Assembly: GCA_030512335.1 (NCBI GenBank)
Contig: JAULSU010000002.1
Span: forward strand, 3,410,001-3,474,000
Direction: 5' to 3'
DNA: 64,000 nt
DNA from: Immersiella caudata
Lineage: Eukaryota; Ascomycota; Sordariomycetes; Sordariales; Lasiosphaeriaceae
Shown: piece by piece, positions 56,401 through 64,000 of the stretch
Numbering within the stretch: position 1 is the first letter of the stretch
Layout: each line of letters begins with the position of its first letter
Made by a program: the position numbers and the translations under genes
The notes under the pieces: generated by a model
Told to the model about the DNA's origin: nothing
Database searches by the model: none
What the model saw: only the letters and a program-made list of their open reading frames with translations

Positions 56401-56968
56401 GATCTTGCGTTTCAATGACGATACTTTCCGCCCAATCAATCACGCGCGTAGCAACCTCGTCTTCCAGATACTGGAAGCTGCTACATGGCACCACCATGGA
56501 GCTCGCTTGGCGAGCCGGGTATAGGTCCCGCCCTGTGGTTGTCTCATTGCGCACTTTCTCCTTCGCTGCCTTTGCTTTCGGTGCTGCTGCTCGAGTTCTC
56601 TTGGATGGCCGCGGCGATTCCTGAATTTTCCCCTTCCTCTTTTTGCCGTGGCTTTGCGTGGGGACGGAGCGAGAGCGAGAGCGCCATGGGTTTGTCCAGC
56701 CGGACTCCCTGTCGAAAGGACCATGGAGGGCTGCAGAGAGGATATTGAGAGGTTTCCCTTCAATATATCGATGCGCTTGTTCTTCGATGCGCAAACGGCG
56801 CTCTGCGGGGCTGTTGTAGTATTCATCATCGGAGCCCGAAAGCAGGACATCATCGGCTCCAGCCCTGCTACTGCTCTGGGCATCGCAGTAGATTGGCTCG
56901 TGGCCAAACTTCTCTGTCCGGAGCCAGGCGAGGTCCGGGGTTGGGCGCACGCGCCTTGCAGCCCTCAT
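53423..56968 (-). CDS. Large disordered protein with repeated LGSPxK motifs, unknown function
   Basis: A single exon of 1,181 residues with no recognised catalytic domain. The N-terminus has EERRLRIEEQAHRYIEGK-like order (actual text AERRLRIEEQAHRYIEGK), then GGWTNPWRS-like SGWTNPWRSRSRS and a basic, nuclear-localisation-like stretch (KKRKGK, RPSKRTR). Residues 650-730 contain four spaced LGSP[LMI]K motifs, each matching a minimal or full CDK site (S-P-x-K). Further motifs are SPWARGDSQ and NPWARPSSRNKIRKKPKKAK. The C-terminus is an acidic helical segment that ends near KIDISLMDAGIWD. A nuclear, cell-cycle-phosphorylated protein is plausible (inference). It is divergent from CDC11 and shares its promoter region. 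Confidence 0.8.
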   Translation of the reverse strand: MRAARRVRPTPDLAWLRTEKFGHEPIYCDAQSSSRAGADDVLLSGSDDEYYNSPAERRLRIEEQAHRYIEGKPLNILSAALHGPFDRESGWTNPWRSRSRSVPTQSHGKKRKGKIQESPRPSKRTRAAAPKAKAAKEKVRNETTTGRDLYPARQASSMVVPCSSFQYLEDEVATRVIDWAESIVIETQDHGALLGNDNGDDSSNSDDGTPSSALVDAGDDTAVPLSILSPTNSASGSPNLNPMHLPTELQRSSMSDTEPSQPTTQRPPDSPSEPILDLRQEGPSETPRTSTNKGFIPLDITDLSPLAVRAYEEQMRHSHISPLQDTVTPTQGTAIAAVAAALSSAQGVTDAGYHTFSDRSFRFKSKKQLGRKSIRKSRLNVADAEPPRTEDKVCEDYVESVTDDVTPSEQLAIEERIVKSVVGSPAPHDVVPCESQPPQHEIAASKDCEHSPVEGMIVQNTDQQPQANQALQVLLLDEADESDVSAAPSVKAPQLASVGSPLVKSVASNLMSLGTFSWEKEQSQSSFLVELPGMPRKLLWPRSQQKDAAHAPSDSISLPPFDWAEPNSSSSDIQTPRARAQPQSEEPGSAPAQSTPPCFGDHSTTMAALPSEHTTSSQKADVAPLEAEDQEETTSSHVVSLGSFVGPQSCHSQSSSPIVQLGSPLKPGDYISANGSPTIQLGSPMKQTDLAPDNTRPVVELGSPIKPLDRVFEDAEPAVGLGSPLKMAGTVSEYEESSWPKAAARNSQTLENTGNTADVEAPESVLESSKSQSPWAGNVERTTLAVMATPAARPQPLSIIGSQSFKKKDEQSPWARGDSQVTAIAHPRLFNPLSSPAISPGLPKAADLPFPSPRPLPQEDTEMVYSPRLPSTPTRYNSSLPTPEFTLSIKSFREFMTPSPVKQRTPLGPADSNGRLPSTQVLADAAASNPWARPSSRNKIRKKPKKAKRVSWGPLPGEEPASSPTGAEFPADISPPGHSRPASPPPSCLIAPEQIPAENEKFGKHFAAAVAKQRQQGGLARRRSSGVTGTPLARPLRRGVSLLPSASQQVCDSPAADAMAEAFIQADAGVRVCSEGLEAAREALVSEGLDGLGYAGNPEDDKGDEEMSDEEVETQKTVDDVNDVLDNLDDFLDRWDVDAELAKARAESEKKEREIREAQGGRVAPSAQKIDISLMDAGIWD

Positions 56969-57652
56969 TTTTGTCGTTTGGTATTTCGCCCGGGCAGCAT
57001 TGGTGTTGTTGCTCGTCGTGGCGTCAGTAATGACGGTTGGCGATCACTAGGTGGTGCGGTTAGGCTGTGCGCTGGGCGGTTTACGGATTGGCGGGCACGC
57101 GTCAAAAACGCGCCAAAAATCAATTAAAGTCGCTACGCCAAGTCAGGTGAACAGGTGAGAAACCCTGCAAGCCATTTAGGAAGCGCGTGGGGCTGCCGAG
57201 CACTGGCCCCACGCTGGGATGGCAAGGGGCGAAATGGCCGCTACGTTGTTGCCATGAGCAACCAGGGAGTAGTTGGGTGGGGCCGTTGAGGCGACCAATG
57301 AAAGAACCCTTTGGTGTTTACCAAAAACGCGATGGATGTGTGCCGTCGTTCAGGCCTTCGTCACTGACGATTGACGGCAAAAGCTCAACGGTAAATATTA
57401 GAATTGTCTACTGCTCTATGTTAGACCGCGTTTTCTGTATTTAGCATAGCTATTGTCTTTTCAGCCAACATTTAGCGACGAGGCGAAAGAAACGGGCAAA
57501 CCAGACAAACCGACTACCCCACCAAGTCAATTGGACCAACCCGAAAAACACCGATCACACGCGACAGCCCCTCGACCTTGCCGGGTCCTGCCTTGATGGC
57601 AACGAGGCAGCAAGATCTTTAGTACAGCGCGTTACTCTCGCCAACGCGCACG
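56969..57652. promoter_or_regulatory. Divergent promoter with MluI/E2F-like boxes
   Basis: ACGCGT at 57097-57102 is the MluI cell-cycle box bound by MBF in yeasts. Five bases on lies AACGCGCC (57107-57114), an E2F/SBF-like core. An AACGCGAT occurs near 57327 and a CCAAT near 57295. The region serves CDC11/NUD1 on one side and the LGSPxK-repeat protein on the other. The motifs are seen; factor binding is inferred. Confidence 0.5.
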
Positions 57653-60600
57653 ATGGGGCACGCTTGGTTGGATTCTCTCTCGGAGGACTGGGTGTCGCAA
57701 CACGGATCGGACGCCTCCATCGCTGGCCCGTCGGCTGCATCCGCACCCACCAACGACGCGACAACCCCGTCCAAGACCAGCCGAGATGTTGCTGGCGCCA
57801 GCCGGATACCCCGATTGAACCCAGGATCCAAGAAGCCATCAACTTCCGGAAACGAAAATAGCAGTGGCATCCTCAGCGAGCGGAGCGTCAACGAGAATTT
57901 TGCCTCGCTCACACGTCGGACCCCCTCGAAAACCCCCTCCAAGCTCTCCCAGGAAATCAAACCTCATGAACGTGGCAGATACTCTAGCCGATCCGTGTCT
58001 GCCTCAACATCCGGATCGGTGGTCCATAACACGGTTCACAAATCTCAAAGCGCGTCCCCGATCAAGCGGCGGGGCGAAACCCCCGAGTGGAAGAGGCGGT
58101 TGATCTACGGCGATCTGTCCTACGGAGAACAGCCCGATCTTTTTACATCAGCTGCTACGGGGCTGGAGAACATGTTCAAACCGCCCCTGCCGGTCCCCGA
58201 CGCCCCGGACGAGGAGTCCTATGAGGAGGAAAGCGTCGTTCAACACGAAGTCACACTTCCTTCCAGCCCTCCGCTCTACGCCAGGGATCCTTCGACGGTC
58301 GAGATACACGTGGACGAGTCTGTCCAGGAGCTTCCCCAGGCTCATGCCAGGAGGGCCCCCACCTCAATGCAGTACAGGCGGACCGAAGAGTCCCTGGAGC
58401 ATAGTTTGGATTCGGAGCAAAGCGTGGCGCGAGAAAGCTGCACCCCGGGGGGCTCGACAACAGAACAAACCGCCTTCTCGGCGCACCAGCCCGACCGTGT
58501 CGCCCCCGAATCACGGAAATTCAGCGGCCGAAGCGATGTTCGTCACGAGGACTTTAGCCCGATCCTCCTCGAGCGGCGCCAGGCCAGCAACGGAAAAGAG
58601 ACATTCGGTCCCGCAGATCTGCCTCCGAATGAGCTGCGCAAACGACTTGAGAAGCTCCGTCAGAACCAGATGATTCTCGCTGCTGATTATGAGGCGTCCG
58701 AAATCCATGGTAACGCCGAAGCCACGGCTGATTATGAGGAACTTGGCATGTTTGTTAACTTCCGTCGAGGTGGACGGTCAGGAGATGGATCATTCCGACA
58801 TCACGTGCTGAGCTCCGGCATCAACGACACGTCAGAACTCAATCCCGAGGAGTCACTACAGGCTAGCACCCCGAAGCAATTTCCTACGGTGAGGATGGAG
58901 ACATTTGAGGAAACCGACCGCTATTCAGCCGCCAGTCCAGATCTTCCTCGGCCACCAAATCCCAGCCCACAAAAACGCCAGGACCAGGTGAACTCTGGCA
59001 GCCCCCTCAAGTTGTTTCAGCCGTACGACACTTTTACCAATCAAACTCTTCTACGACGGTTGAGCCAGTTCCAAGGCAGTGTGGAAGACGAGTCCCGTCT
59101 AGAATCGGTGCGGGAGATTGAGGACTATTCGGCAGAATTCGATCAAGGCGATTTTGGCGACTTGGCAGCACGCTCACGGGCGCAACAGGCCTGGGAGGAC
59201 GAGGAGGAGCTCAACCAGAACTATTCCTCTGCATCATACAACCAGTTTGGGACGGGAAAATTTGATGGGTACGAGTTCCATGATGAGTATTCGTATCAGT
59301 CCAACGATCCGTCGGGTTTGGATGGAGACAAGGAGAACCATGGCCCCGAAGACTCTGTGCAACGACCTCGCATTTTCGATGTTAGCCATGACTCTTCACC
59401 CACCGAAGATGCGGAAGAGCTGCTGGTGCAGAGGAAGCGGGGAAAGTCTAATGCTTCGACGGTATCGCGGCGCTCTAGCAGAGCAGAAGTGGACTGGAAA
59501 AGAGAGCTTCACGCCCCTTTTCCCAAAGTCCCAGAGCCCGTGTCCACGCCGAGGCGGAAGGATAGAGCATCGGAGATCAAGCGCCCACGGACGTCCCCGT
59601 CCAAAGATCCCACCCCAAAGCGGCGTAGGACGCTCCATAAGTCAGATGTCGCCTATGGAGTCGAGGGTCACCCCCAGGCAATCGACTCGGTTCAGTTGTC
59701 GCACCAGCAGATGCAGTCGATCATCGGGAAAAAAAGGAAGGATGCACGACACGGGGACCCGAACGAGCTGGCCGATGCCGAGGTGCTTGCTACTCGTGAG
59801 ATGCTGCGGCCCCGGACGCCAACGCCAACTCAGCGGTCGTCTCTGCAACGAGACCGGCCGCCGCTTGCCGAAATCGAAAAGTCACCCGCCCGATCGACCC
59901 GGAAGTCGCTTCCTGCTGCGCCTCACCTGCATGGAATGTCTCTGGATTCTGACAGGAAACCATCGATCAAGACTGAGGACTTCATCAATGAGGCCAACAA
60001 AATCATGGCCATGATCCGCAGCAAAGCTGGCATTGCAAGCGGACTCGCCAGCTTAGAGGAGTCGGATGCGGAGAATATACAGCAGCAGCAACAACAAAAC
60101 ATGGACAGCTCGTATCAGGAGTCAACCCAGGAGCCGTTCTCACGACCGCCAAGCCGGGAAGGACGTCCACCTCTGGCCAGGCTATCCACCAGGCAGGAGG
60201 ATCCCGAAGTTGCGGAAAGACTCAAGAAGTATGAAGAACCTAGCGACATGGGAGATATTATCGGTTCCTCCGTTCGCTCGACAGCCTTGGCTCAGGAAGC
60301 CCTTCGTTCCGCTAGGGGAAGGACCGATAGGGACACCATGGATTCCAACGGTAGCAGGCCGTTTTTCATGGACGACAGCGTGATTAGCGACCCGCCCAAT
60401 ATCCGTATTTCCCACAATCCAAACTGGCAACCGGCAGATGGTCCCAACTCTGGGGCGCCGACTCACGCCTCGAGCAACTCCTCTCACTCAACGGGGCGGT
60501 CGATTCCAACGGGCTCATCGAGGGGGTCAGAGAACAGAAAAGTGATTGCGCCCGAAAGTGTTCTTCATCTGATTCCGGACCAAGTCGGAAACATGGTTCT

Positions 60601-63094
60601 GGACAGGCAACGGAATATCTGGATCAAGCGAAAGCCGGGGTCTGCTCCACCAAAGAAGCCCCGGAGCAACTATCTCCCATCCGAGGCTAGCGAGGACGAT
60701 CCATTTGCCGATATCCCTGATCTAACCGTGGATATGACTATGGAGATGCAAAACCTCAGGTTGTTGACCGCCCAGAAGCAGCCCTCCGCCCAAGATGCCC
60801 CGCTCAATGCTATGACACCACCAACGGCCAGTAAGCCTACAAAGTTGAGCTCGCTTCGAATGTCGCAACTGGAAGAGGAGTTTGGCGAAAGCCAAGACCA
60901 GTCAGTCGATCAAGCTGATTCCCGTTTGAATGACGATTGTGAGGAAGTCGAGCATGAAATAACCATCAACGAAGATCGGGTCGACTCCTCGCGCAAGCGA
61001 CGCAACCTGACAATCAGCTTTTCCTCGCCGATAGCGTCCGTTATTCAAGATCAGCCTGAAGGTGCAGATTCCGCAAACAACGAGGAAGACACGTCGGAGC
61101 AGATGGGGGACTCGTTCACACAAAATTCAATGAAGCGGGGCCGCAAGGTGTCACTGGCACGAACCAAAGCATCCAACGACTCGTCCCGGTCACGGAGCAG
61201 ATCCCAACGGCCAGCGCGTCACCTTTCTGTTAGGGGTCAGACATTCATGGCGCGGCCAATTTCGCGAATCGATGAGCGTGAAGAGGAGTCGGCGCTTGAC
61301 AGGATTAAGAATCAGAGTCAGGGCACGAACATGGAGCTCAGCATAGTGGCCGAGAATAGCGCCGTCAGCCGCGAAGCAGACAACAATGCACGGCAGACTA
61401 GCCTCAGTTTTGTGGTAACCACGCCGGCTGGGCCTCGGCACTGCGATGCTGCAGGGGTTGATGCAGCGCCAATTATCAGCCAGTATGTGGGGACATTGTC
61501 TTTGAGCCCCCTGTCCGAGTTCACGGTCCACCACGGTGAGGAAACGATGCCCCTCGAGGCCAGCTACGTCGTCGGTGACCACCGGCTGGTTACGGGGGAT
61601 CACTCTAAGCGGGTGATGTCGATGAATACACGGGACCTCGTGGGGAAGCTCGCCGAGGTGGAGCCCTTTGAGCCGTACTGGGAGGACATGAGGGAGCTCG
61701 AGCTCCGCGACAAGAGACTCGAAAGTCTGCACGCGCTCAACGAGTTCTGCGCCAGTCTCGAAAAGCTCGATGTCTCCAGCAACGGGGTCAGAAATCTTAA
61801 CGGCATTCCTGGCACTGTCCGGCACCTGAAGATGACCGACAACCAACTCTCAAGTCTCACCGACTGGGGCCACTTGATGAACCTGCAGTACGTTGATGTC
61901 TCGAATAATGGACTTACTAGTCTCTCCGCCTTTAAGAACCTCGTCCATCTTCGGAGCCTCAAAGTGGACAATAACCAGCTCACCAGCCTGGACGGCATCA
62001 AATTCCACGACGGACTTCAGTCACTGCGGGCTAGGGGCAACGCCATCGAGGAGCTGGACTTCAACGGGAACACCCTGGACTGTCTAACTGATCTAGATCT
62101 CAAAAACAACAACATCAAGCACATCACCGGCCTGGAACAGCTTCCCACGCTCGAGTCTCTCAATCTGGAAGGGAATCACCTCGAGGTCTTTGTTGTCGAG
62201 GGTGAGCAACCTGTGCCCTCGCTGCGGTACCTCCGCCTCGATGACAACAAGCTCACTGCTCTTGACGTCAAATTACTCCCTCACCTGCGGATGCTCCACG
62301 CGGATCGCAACCGCTTGACCCAGATCTCTGGCTTCTCCCGCGCACGGCGCATCGACTCGCTCTCGCTGCGCGAGCAACGAGGCGATGAGCCACTCAACCT
62401 CCCCAGCCTTCTGTCCCGCGCGTACGAGGTTCGCAAGTTGTTCCTTTCTGGGAACTTCATCAGCACATTCGAACCCCCCGTCGATCTCCTCAACCTCCAG
62501 CTCCTGGAGCTGGCCAATTGCGGGCTGCAAGCACTCCCAGACGTGCTAGGCTTCATGTTGCCCAACCTCAGATCCATCAATCTCAACATGAACGCCCTCT
62601 CGGATCTGGGACCATTAGCCGGTATCCCCCGTCTCAAGCGCATATTGGCCTCTGGGAATCGTATTACCAACGCGGCGGGGCTAGTTGAAGTTCTAGCAGG
62701 GTTCAGCCACCTTCGCGAGATCGACGTGAGGGACAATCCCGTCACGCAGGGCTTTTACGCCCCAGTGCAAGTCGTCGTGCGCAACGGCGGACAGGCCGCT
62801 GAAAGCACGGCGTATGAACCATTCTTGCTCCCCGATCAAGACAACGAACGAGACGTGGCATACTGCGGCCGTCTGGACATGGACACGCGTATGAGGCGGA
62901 GGCTGTATGAGCAGATGGTCGCCGGCGGCTGCGACAGGGCACGAAAGTTAGACGGCTTACCGCTCGACGCGAGGAAGGGAGCAATGAGGAGGGATTCTGT
63001 ATGGCGAGCGTTGAGAGATAGAGGCTTAATTTCGCCCGCGGATGGTGAGGAGGAGAAGAGCAAGATGTGGCCGGCGGAAGACAGCTTCGCATGA
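57653..63094 (+). CDS. CDC11: Septation initiation network scaffold Cdc11/Nud1
   Basis: A single exon of 1,813 residues. The conserved N-terminal block TPEWKRRLIYGDLSYGEQPD, then LFTSAATGLENMF, is typical of fungal Cdc11/Nud1 (snaD in Aspergillus). A very long disordered region rich in Ser/Pro and charged residues follows, then from about residue 1340 to 1690 a run of leucine-rich repeats (LRELELRDKRLESL-type: actual ELELRDKRLESLHAL, LQYVDVSNNGLTSLSAF, LTDLDLKNNNIKHITGL). The C-terminal cap includes RDNPVTQGFY. The protein anchors the septation/mitotic-exit kinase cascade at the outer face of the spindle pole body, and many SP/TP sites fit its known heavy phosphorylation. The start ATG is the first in a long open frame. 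Confidence 0.9.
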   Translation: MGHAWLDSLSEDWVSQHGSDASIAGPSAASAPTNDATTPSKTSRDVAGASRIPRLNPGSKKPSTSGNENSSGILSERSVNENFASLTRRTPSKTPSKLSQEIKPHERGRYSSRSVSASTSGSVVHNTVHKSQSASPIKRRGETPEWKRRLIYGDLSYGEQPDLFTSAATGLENMFKPPLPVPDAPDEESYEEESVVQHEVTLPSSPPLYARDPSTVEIHVDESVQELPQAHARRAPTSMQYRRTEESLEHSLDSEQSVARESCTPGGSTTEQTAFSAHQPDRVAPESRKFSGRSDVRHEDFSPILLERRQASNGKETFGPADLPPNELRKRLEKLRQNQMILAADYEASEIHGNAEATADYEELGMFVNFRRGGRSGDGSFRHHVLSSGINDTSELNPEESLQASTPKQFPTVRMETFEETDRYSAASPDLPRPPNPSPQKRQDQVNSGSPLKLFQPYDTFTNQTLLRRLSQFQGSVEDESRLESVREIEDYSAEFDQGDFGDLAARSRAQQAWEDEEELNQNYSSASYNQFGTGKFDGYEFHDEYSYQSNDPSGLDGDKENHGPEDSVQRPRIFDVSHDSSPTEDAEELLVQRKRGKSNASTVSRRSSRAEVDWKRELHAPFPKVPEPVSTPRRKDRASEIKRPRTSPSKDPTPKRRRTLHKSDVAYGVEGHPQAIDSVQLSHQQMQSIIGKKRKDARHGDPNELADAEVLATREMLRPRTPTPTQRSSLQRDRPPLAEIEKSPARSTRKSLPAAPHLHGMSLDSDRKPSIKTEDFINEANKIMAMIRSKAGIASGLASLEESDAENIQQQQQQNMDSSYQESTQEPFSRPPSREGRPPLARLSTRQEDPEVAERLKKYEEPSDMGDIIGSSVRSTALAQEALRSARGRTDRDTMDSNGSRPFFMDDSVISDPPNIRISHNPNWQPADGPNSGAPTHASSNSSHSTGRSIPTGSSRGSENRKVIAPESVLHLIPDQVGNMVLDRQRNIWIKRKPGSAPPKKPRSNYLPSEASEDDPFADIPDLTVDMTMEMQNLRLLTAQKQPSAQDAPLNAMTPPTASKPTKLSSLRMSQLEEEFGESQDQSVDQADSRLNDDCEEVEHEITINEDRVDSSRKRRNLTISFSSPIASVIQDQPEGADSANNEEDTSEQMGDSFTQNSMKRGRKVSLARTKASNDSSRSRSRSQRPARHLSVRGQTFMARPISRIDEREEESALDRIKNQSQGTNMELSIVAENSAVSREADNNARQTSLSFVVTTPAGPRHCDAAGVDAAPIISQYVGTLSLSPLSEFTVHHGEETMPLEASYVVGDHRLVTGDHSKRVMSMNTRDLVGKLAEVEPFEPYWEDMRELELRDKRLESLHALNEFCASLEKLDVSSNGVRNLNGIPGTVRHLKMTDNQLSSLTDWGHLMNLQYVDVSNNGLTSLSAFKNLVHLRSLKVDNNQLTSLDGIKFHDGLQSLRARGNAIEELDFNGNTLDCLTDLDLKNNNIKHITGLEQLPTLESLNLEGNHLEVFVVEGEQPVPSLRYLRLDDNKLTALDVKLLPHLRMLHADRNRLTQISGFSRARRIDSLSLREQRGDEPLNLPSLLSRAYEVRKLFLSGNFISTFEPPVDLLNLQLLELANCGLQALPDVLGFMLPNLRSINLNMNALSDLGPLAGIPRLKRILASGNRITNAAGLVEVLAGFSHLREIDVRDNPVTQGFYAPVQVVVRNGGQAAESTAYEPFLLPDQDNERDVAYCGRLDMDTRMRRRLYEQMVAGGCDRARKLDGLPLDARKGAMRRDSVWRALRDRGLISPADGEEEKSKMWPAEDSFA

Positions 63095-63553
63095 AGTAGC
63101 TGAAATGTTGCGGATGCTTGTAGAGGCTGTATATTTTTGACTTTGGTATTATCAGGAGTTAGGCTGAGTTTGGAAAATAGGACAGTGAGAGCAGGCCCTT
63201 GGGGCCGGGGTGGGTGGTTTATGGTGGTGGGAATAATCGGTACAGAACAGCGATGGCTATGGTAGCTAATTGTCGGCATGTAGGACTAGGAGCATGGCTA
63301 ATGGCTGGAGTAGAGGGGCATTTGGTTTCTAATGAATTATGATCATCATTTGACAGAGACTCTTGTTGCTGTTGAGCTATCACAGATAGGAGATAACCTG
63401 AAGCTGCTTGGTGAGCATGACTCCGTCCGGGGGTTGGTTGGTCCCAGAACCGAGCTTCCAACCCCAGGACACAGCCTTCCCATTTGTAACAAAATCAAAA
63501 AGTTCAGTTTCGTACATGACAACGTATGGACACACATTGTATACACAACATAC
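63095..63553. other. Intergenic, convergent 3' ends
   Basis: This is 459 bp between convergent CDC11 and ALG2. No gene or RNA was recognised. Confidence 0.5.
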
Positions 63554-64000
63554 TCAACTCGCATAGTCAGCCTTCGGCATATCCTTTAGCCTCTGATACA
63601 ATCCCAGAACCGTGCTAATCAGCCCAACCACCACTGCCACCGAAAACAGCAGCATAAACGCATCCGTCACCTTGCTTGTTTCCTTCTTCCCGGCCACAAT
63701 CTCATCAAATATCCCATCCAACGTCTCCGCCATCTGTACATCCGCAAACTTGCTTTTCACCCTCTCCGTCCCCTTGCGCCCCATCTTCTCCAACTCCAAT
63801 GCCTTCATGCCTCCTAGCGCCTTGCCCATTACCTCAGACCAGGCGTTGGTATCCTCTGGGTCCCGAAGCCAACCGGTGACGCCATCTACGATGGTCTCAG
63901 TGGGGCCGCCGTTGTTGGCTGCTAGCACCGGGACACCACGGAGCATGGCTTCGAGGGGAACAATCCCAAAGTGCTCGTTGGAGGGGGTGTAGACGAGTAA
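63554..64000 (-). CDS. ALG2: Alpha-1,3/1,6-mannosyltransferase Alg2, C-terminal part
   Basis: The frame runs off the right edge of the window, so only the last 148 residues are present. They begin with the GT4 donor-binding signature YTPSNEHFGIVPLEAMLRG (the E-x7-E region, with E at EHFGIVPLE), continue with VPVLAANNGGPTETIVDGVT and GWLRDPEDTNAWSE, and end with a hydrophobic helix (AFMLLFSVAVVVGLISTVLG) near the C-terminus. Alg2 adds the second and third mannoses to the dolichol-linked oligosaccharide on the cytosolic face of the ER. The C-terminal membrane helix fits fungal Alg2. Other GT4 enzymes share the motif, but the EHFGIVPLEAM form and the tail favour Alg2. Confidence 0.87.
   Translation of the reverse strand, partial: LLVYTPSNEHFGIVPLEAMLRGVPVLAANNGGPTETIVDGVTGWLRDPEDTNAWSEVMGKALGGMKALELEKMGRKGTERVKSKFADVQMAETLDGIFDEIVAGKKETSKVTDAFMLLFSVAVVVGLISTVLGLYQRLKDMPKADYAS

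Overview
The window is nuclear DNA of a filamentous ascomycete, most likely a Sordariomycete. The genes are spaced and carry short spliceosomal introns (mostly 48-94 bp, with GTRNGT donors and CTAAC/CTGAC-type branch sites). The products are fungal core proteins such as SAGA Spt20, the septation scaffold Cdc11/Nud1, Atg27, Kcs1, the Abp2 family and NatC Mak10. No bacterial, viral or phage features, CRISPR array, rRNA or credible tRNA was seen.

Layout: (1) 1-10.5 kb holds the 3' part of a Pro-rich unknown protein, a type II membrane glycosyltransferase-like protein, an ABP2-like DNA-binding protein and a PMP47/ANT1-type peroxisomal carrier. (2) 11-24.3 kb is a dense housekeeping block: MAK10, ATP15, QCR2, RPC82, GGC1 and an LRR protein. 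Three of these are mitochondrial. (3) 24.3-33.6 kb is gene-poor. It holds a broken aspartic protease gene and a C2H2 transcription factor with about 4.4 kb of gene-free upstream DNA. (4) 33.6-50.2 kb holds GCD1 (eIF2B gamma), a Peroxin-22-like protein, SPT20, ATG27, a peroxisomal enoyl-CoA hydratase/isomerase with a C-terminal AKL signal, and KCS1. (5) 50.2-53.4 kb is gene-free. (6) 53.4-64 kb has two large divergent genes, one encoding an unknown protein with repeated LGSPxK motifs and the other CDC11/NUD1, followed by the C-terminal part of ALG2 at the window edge.

The most interesting signal is a pair of unusually long introns (136 and 134 bp) in unrelated genes: the glycosyltransferase-like gene on the minus strand and ATG27 on the plus strand. 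They are near-copies of each other along their length. The first 38 bases match at 34 positions and the last 25 at 24, and both carry a central hairpin. Each lies in the sense orientation of its host gene. This is the signature of introner-like elements, introns that multiply as mobile units. Other notable points are an in-frame UAG in SPT20 followed by 41 coding-like codons, a protease gene lacking its first catalytic motif, a GC-AG intron in QCR2, a 9-nt first exon in RPC82, and MluI/E2F-like boxes in the divergent promoter of CDC11 and its neighbour.

Exon boundaries were worked out by eye from splice sites, frame and family conservation. Family names rest on recalled motifs, not database searches.
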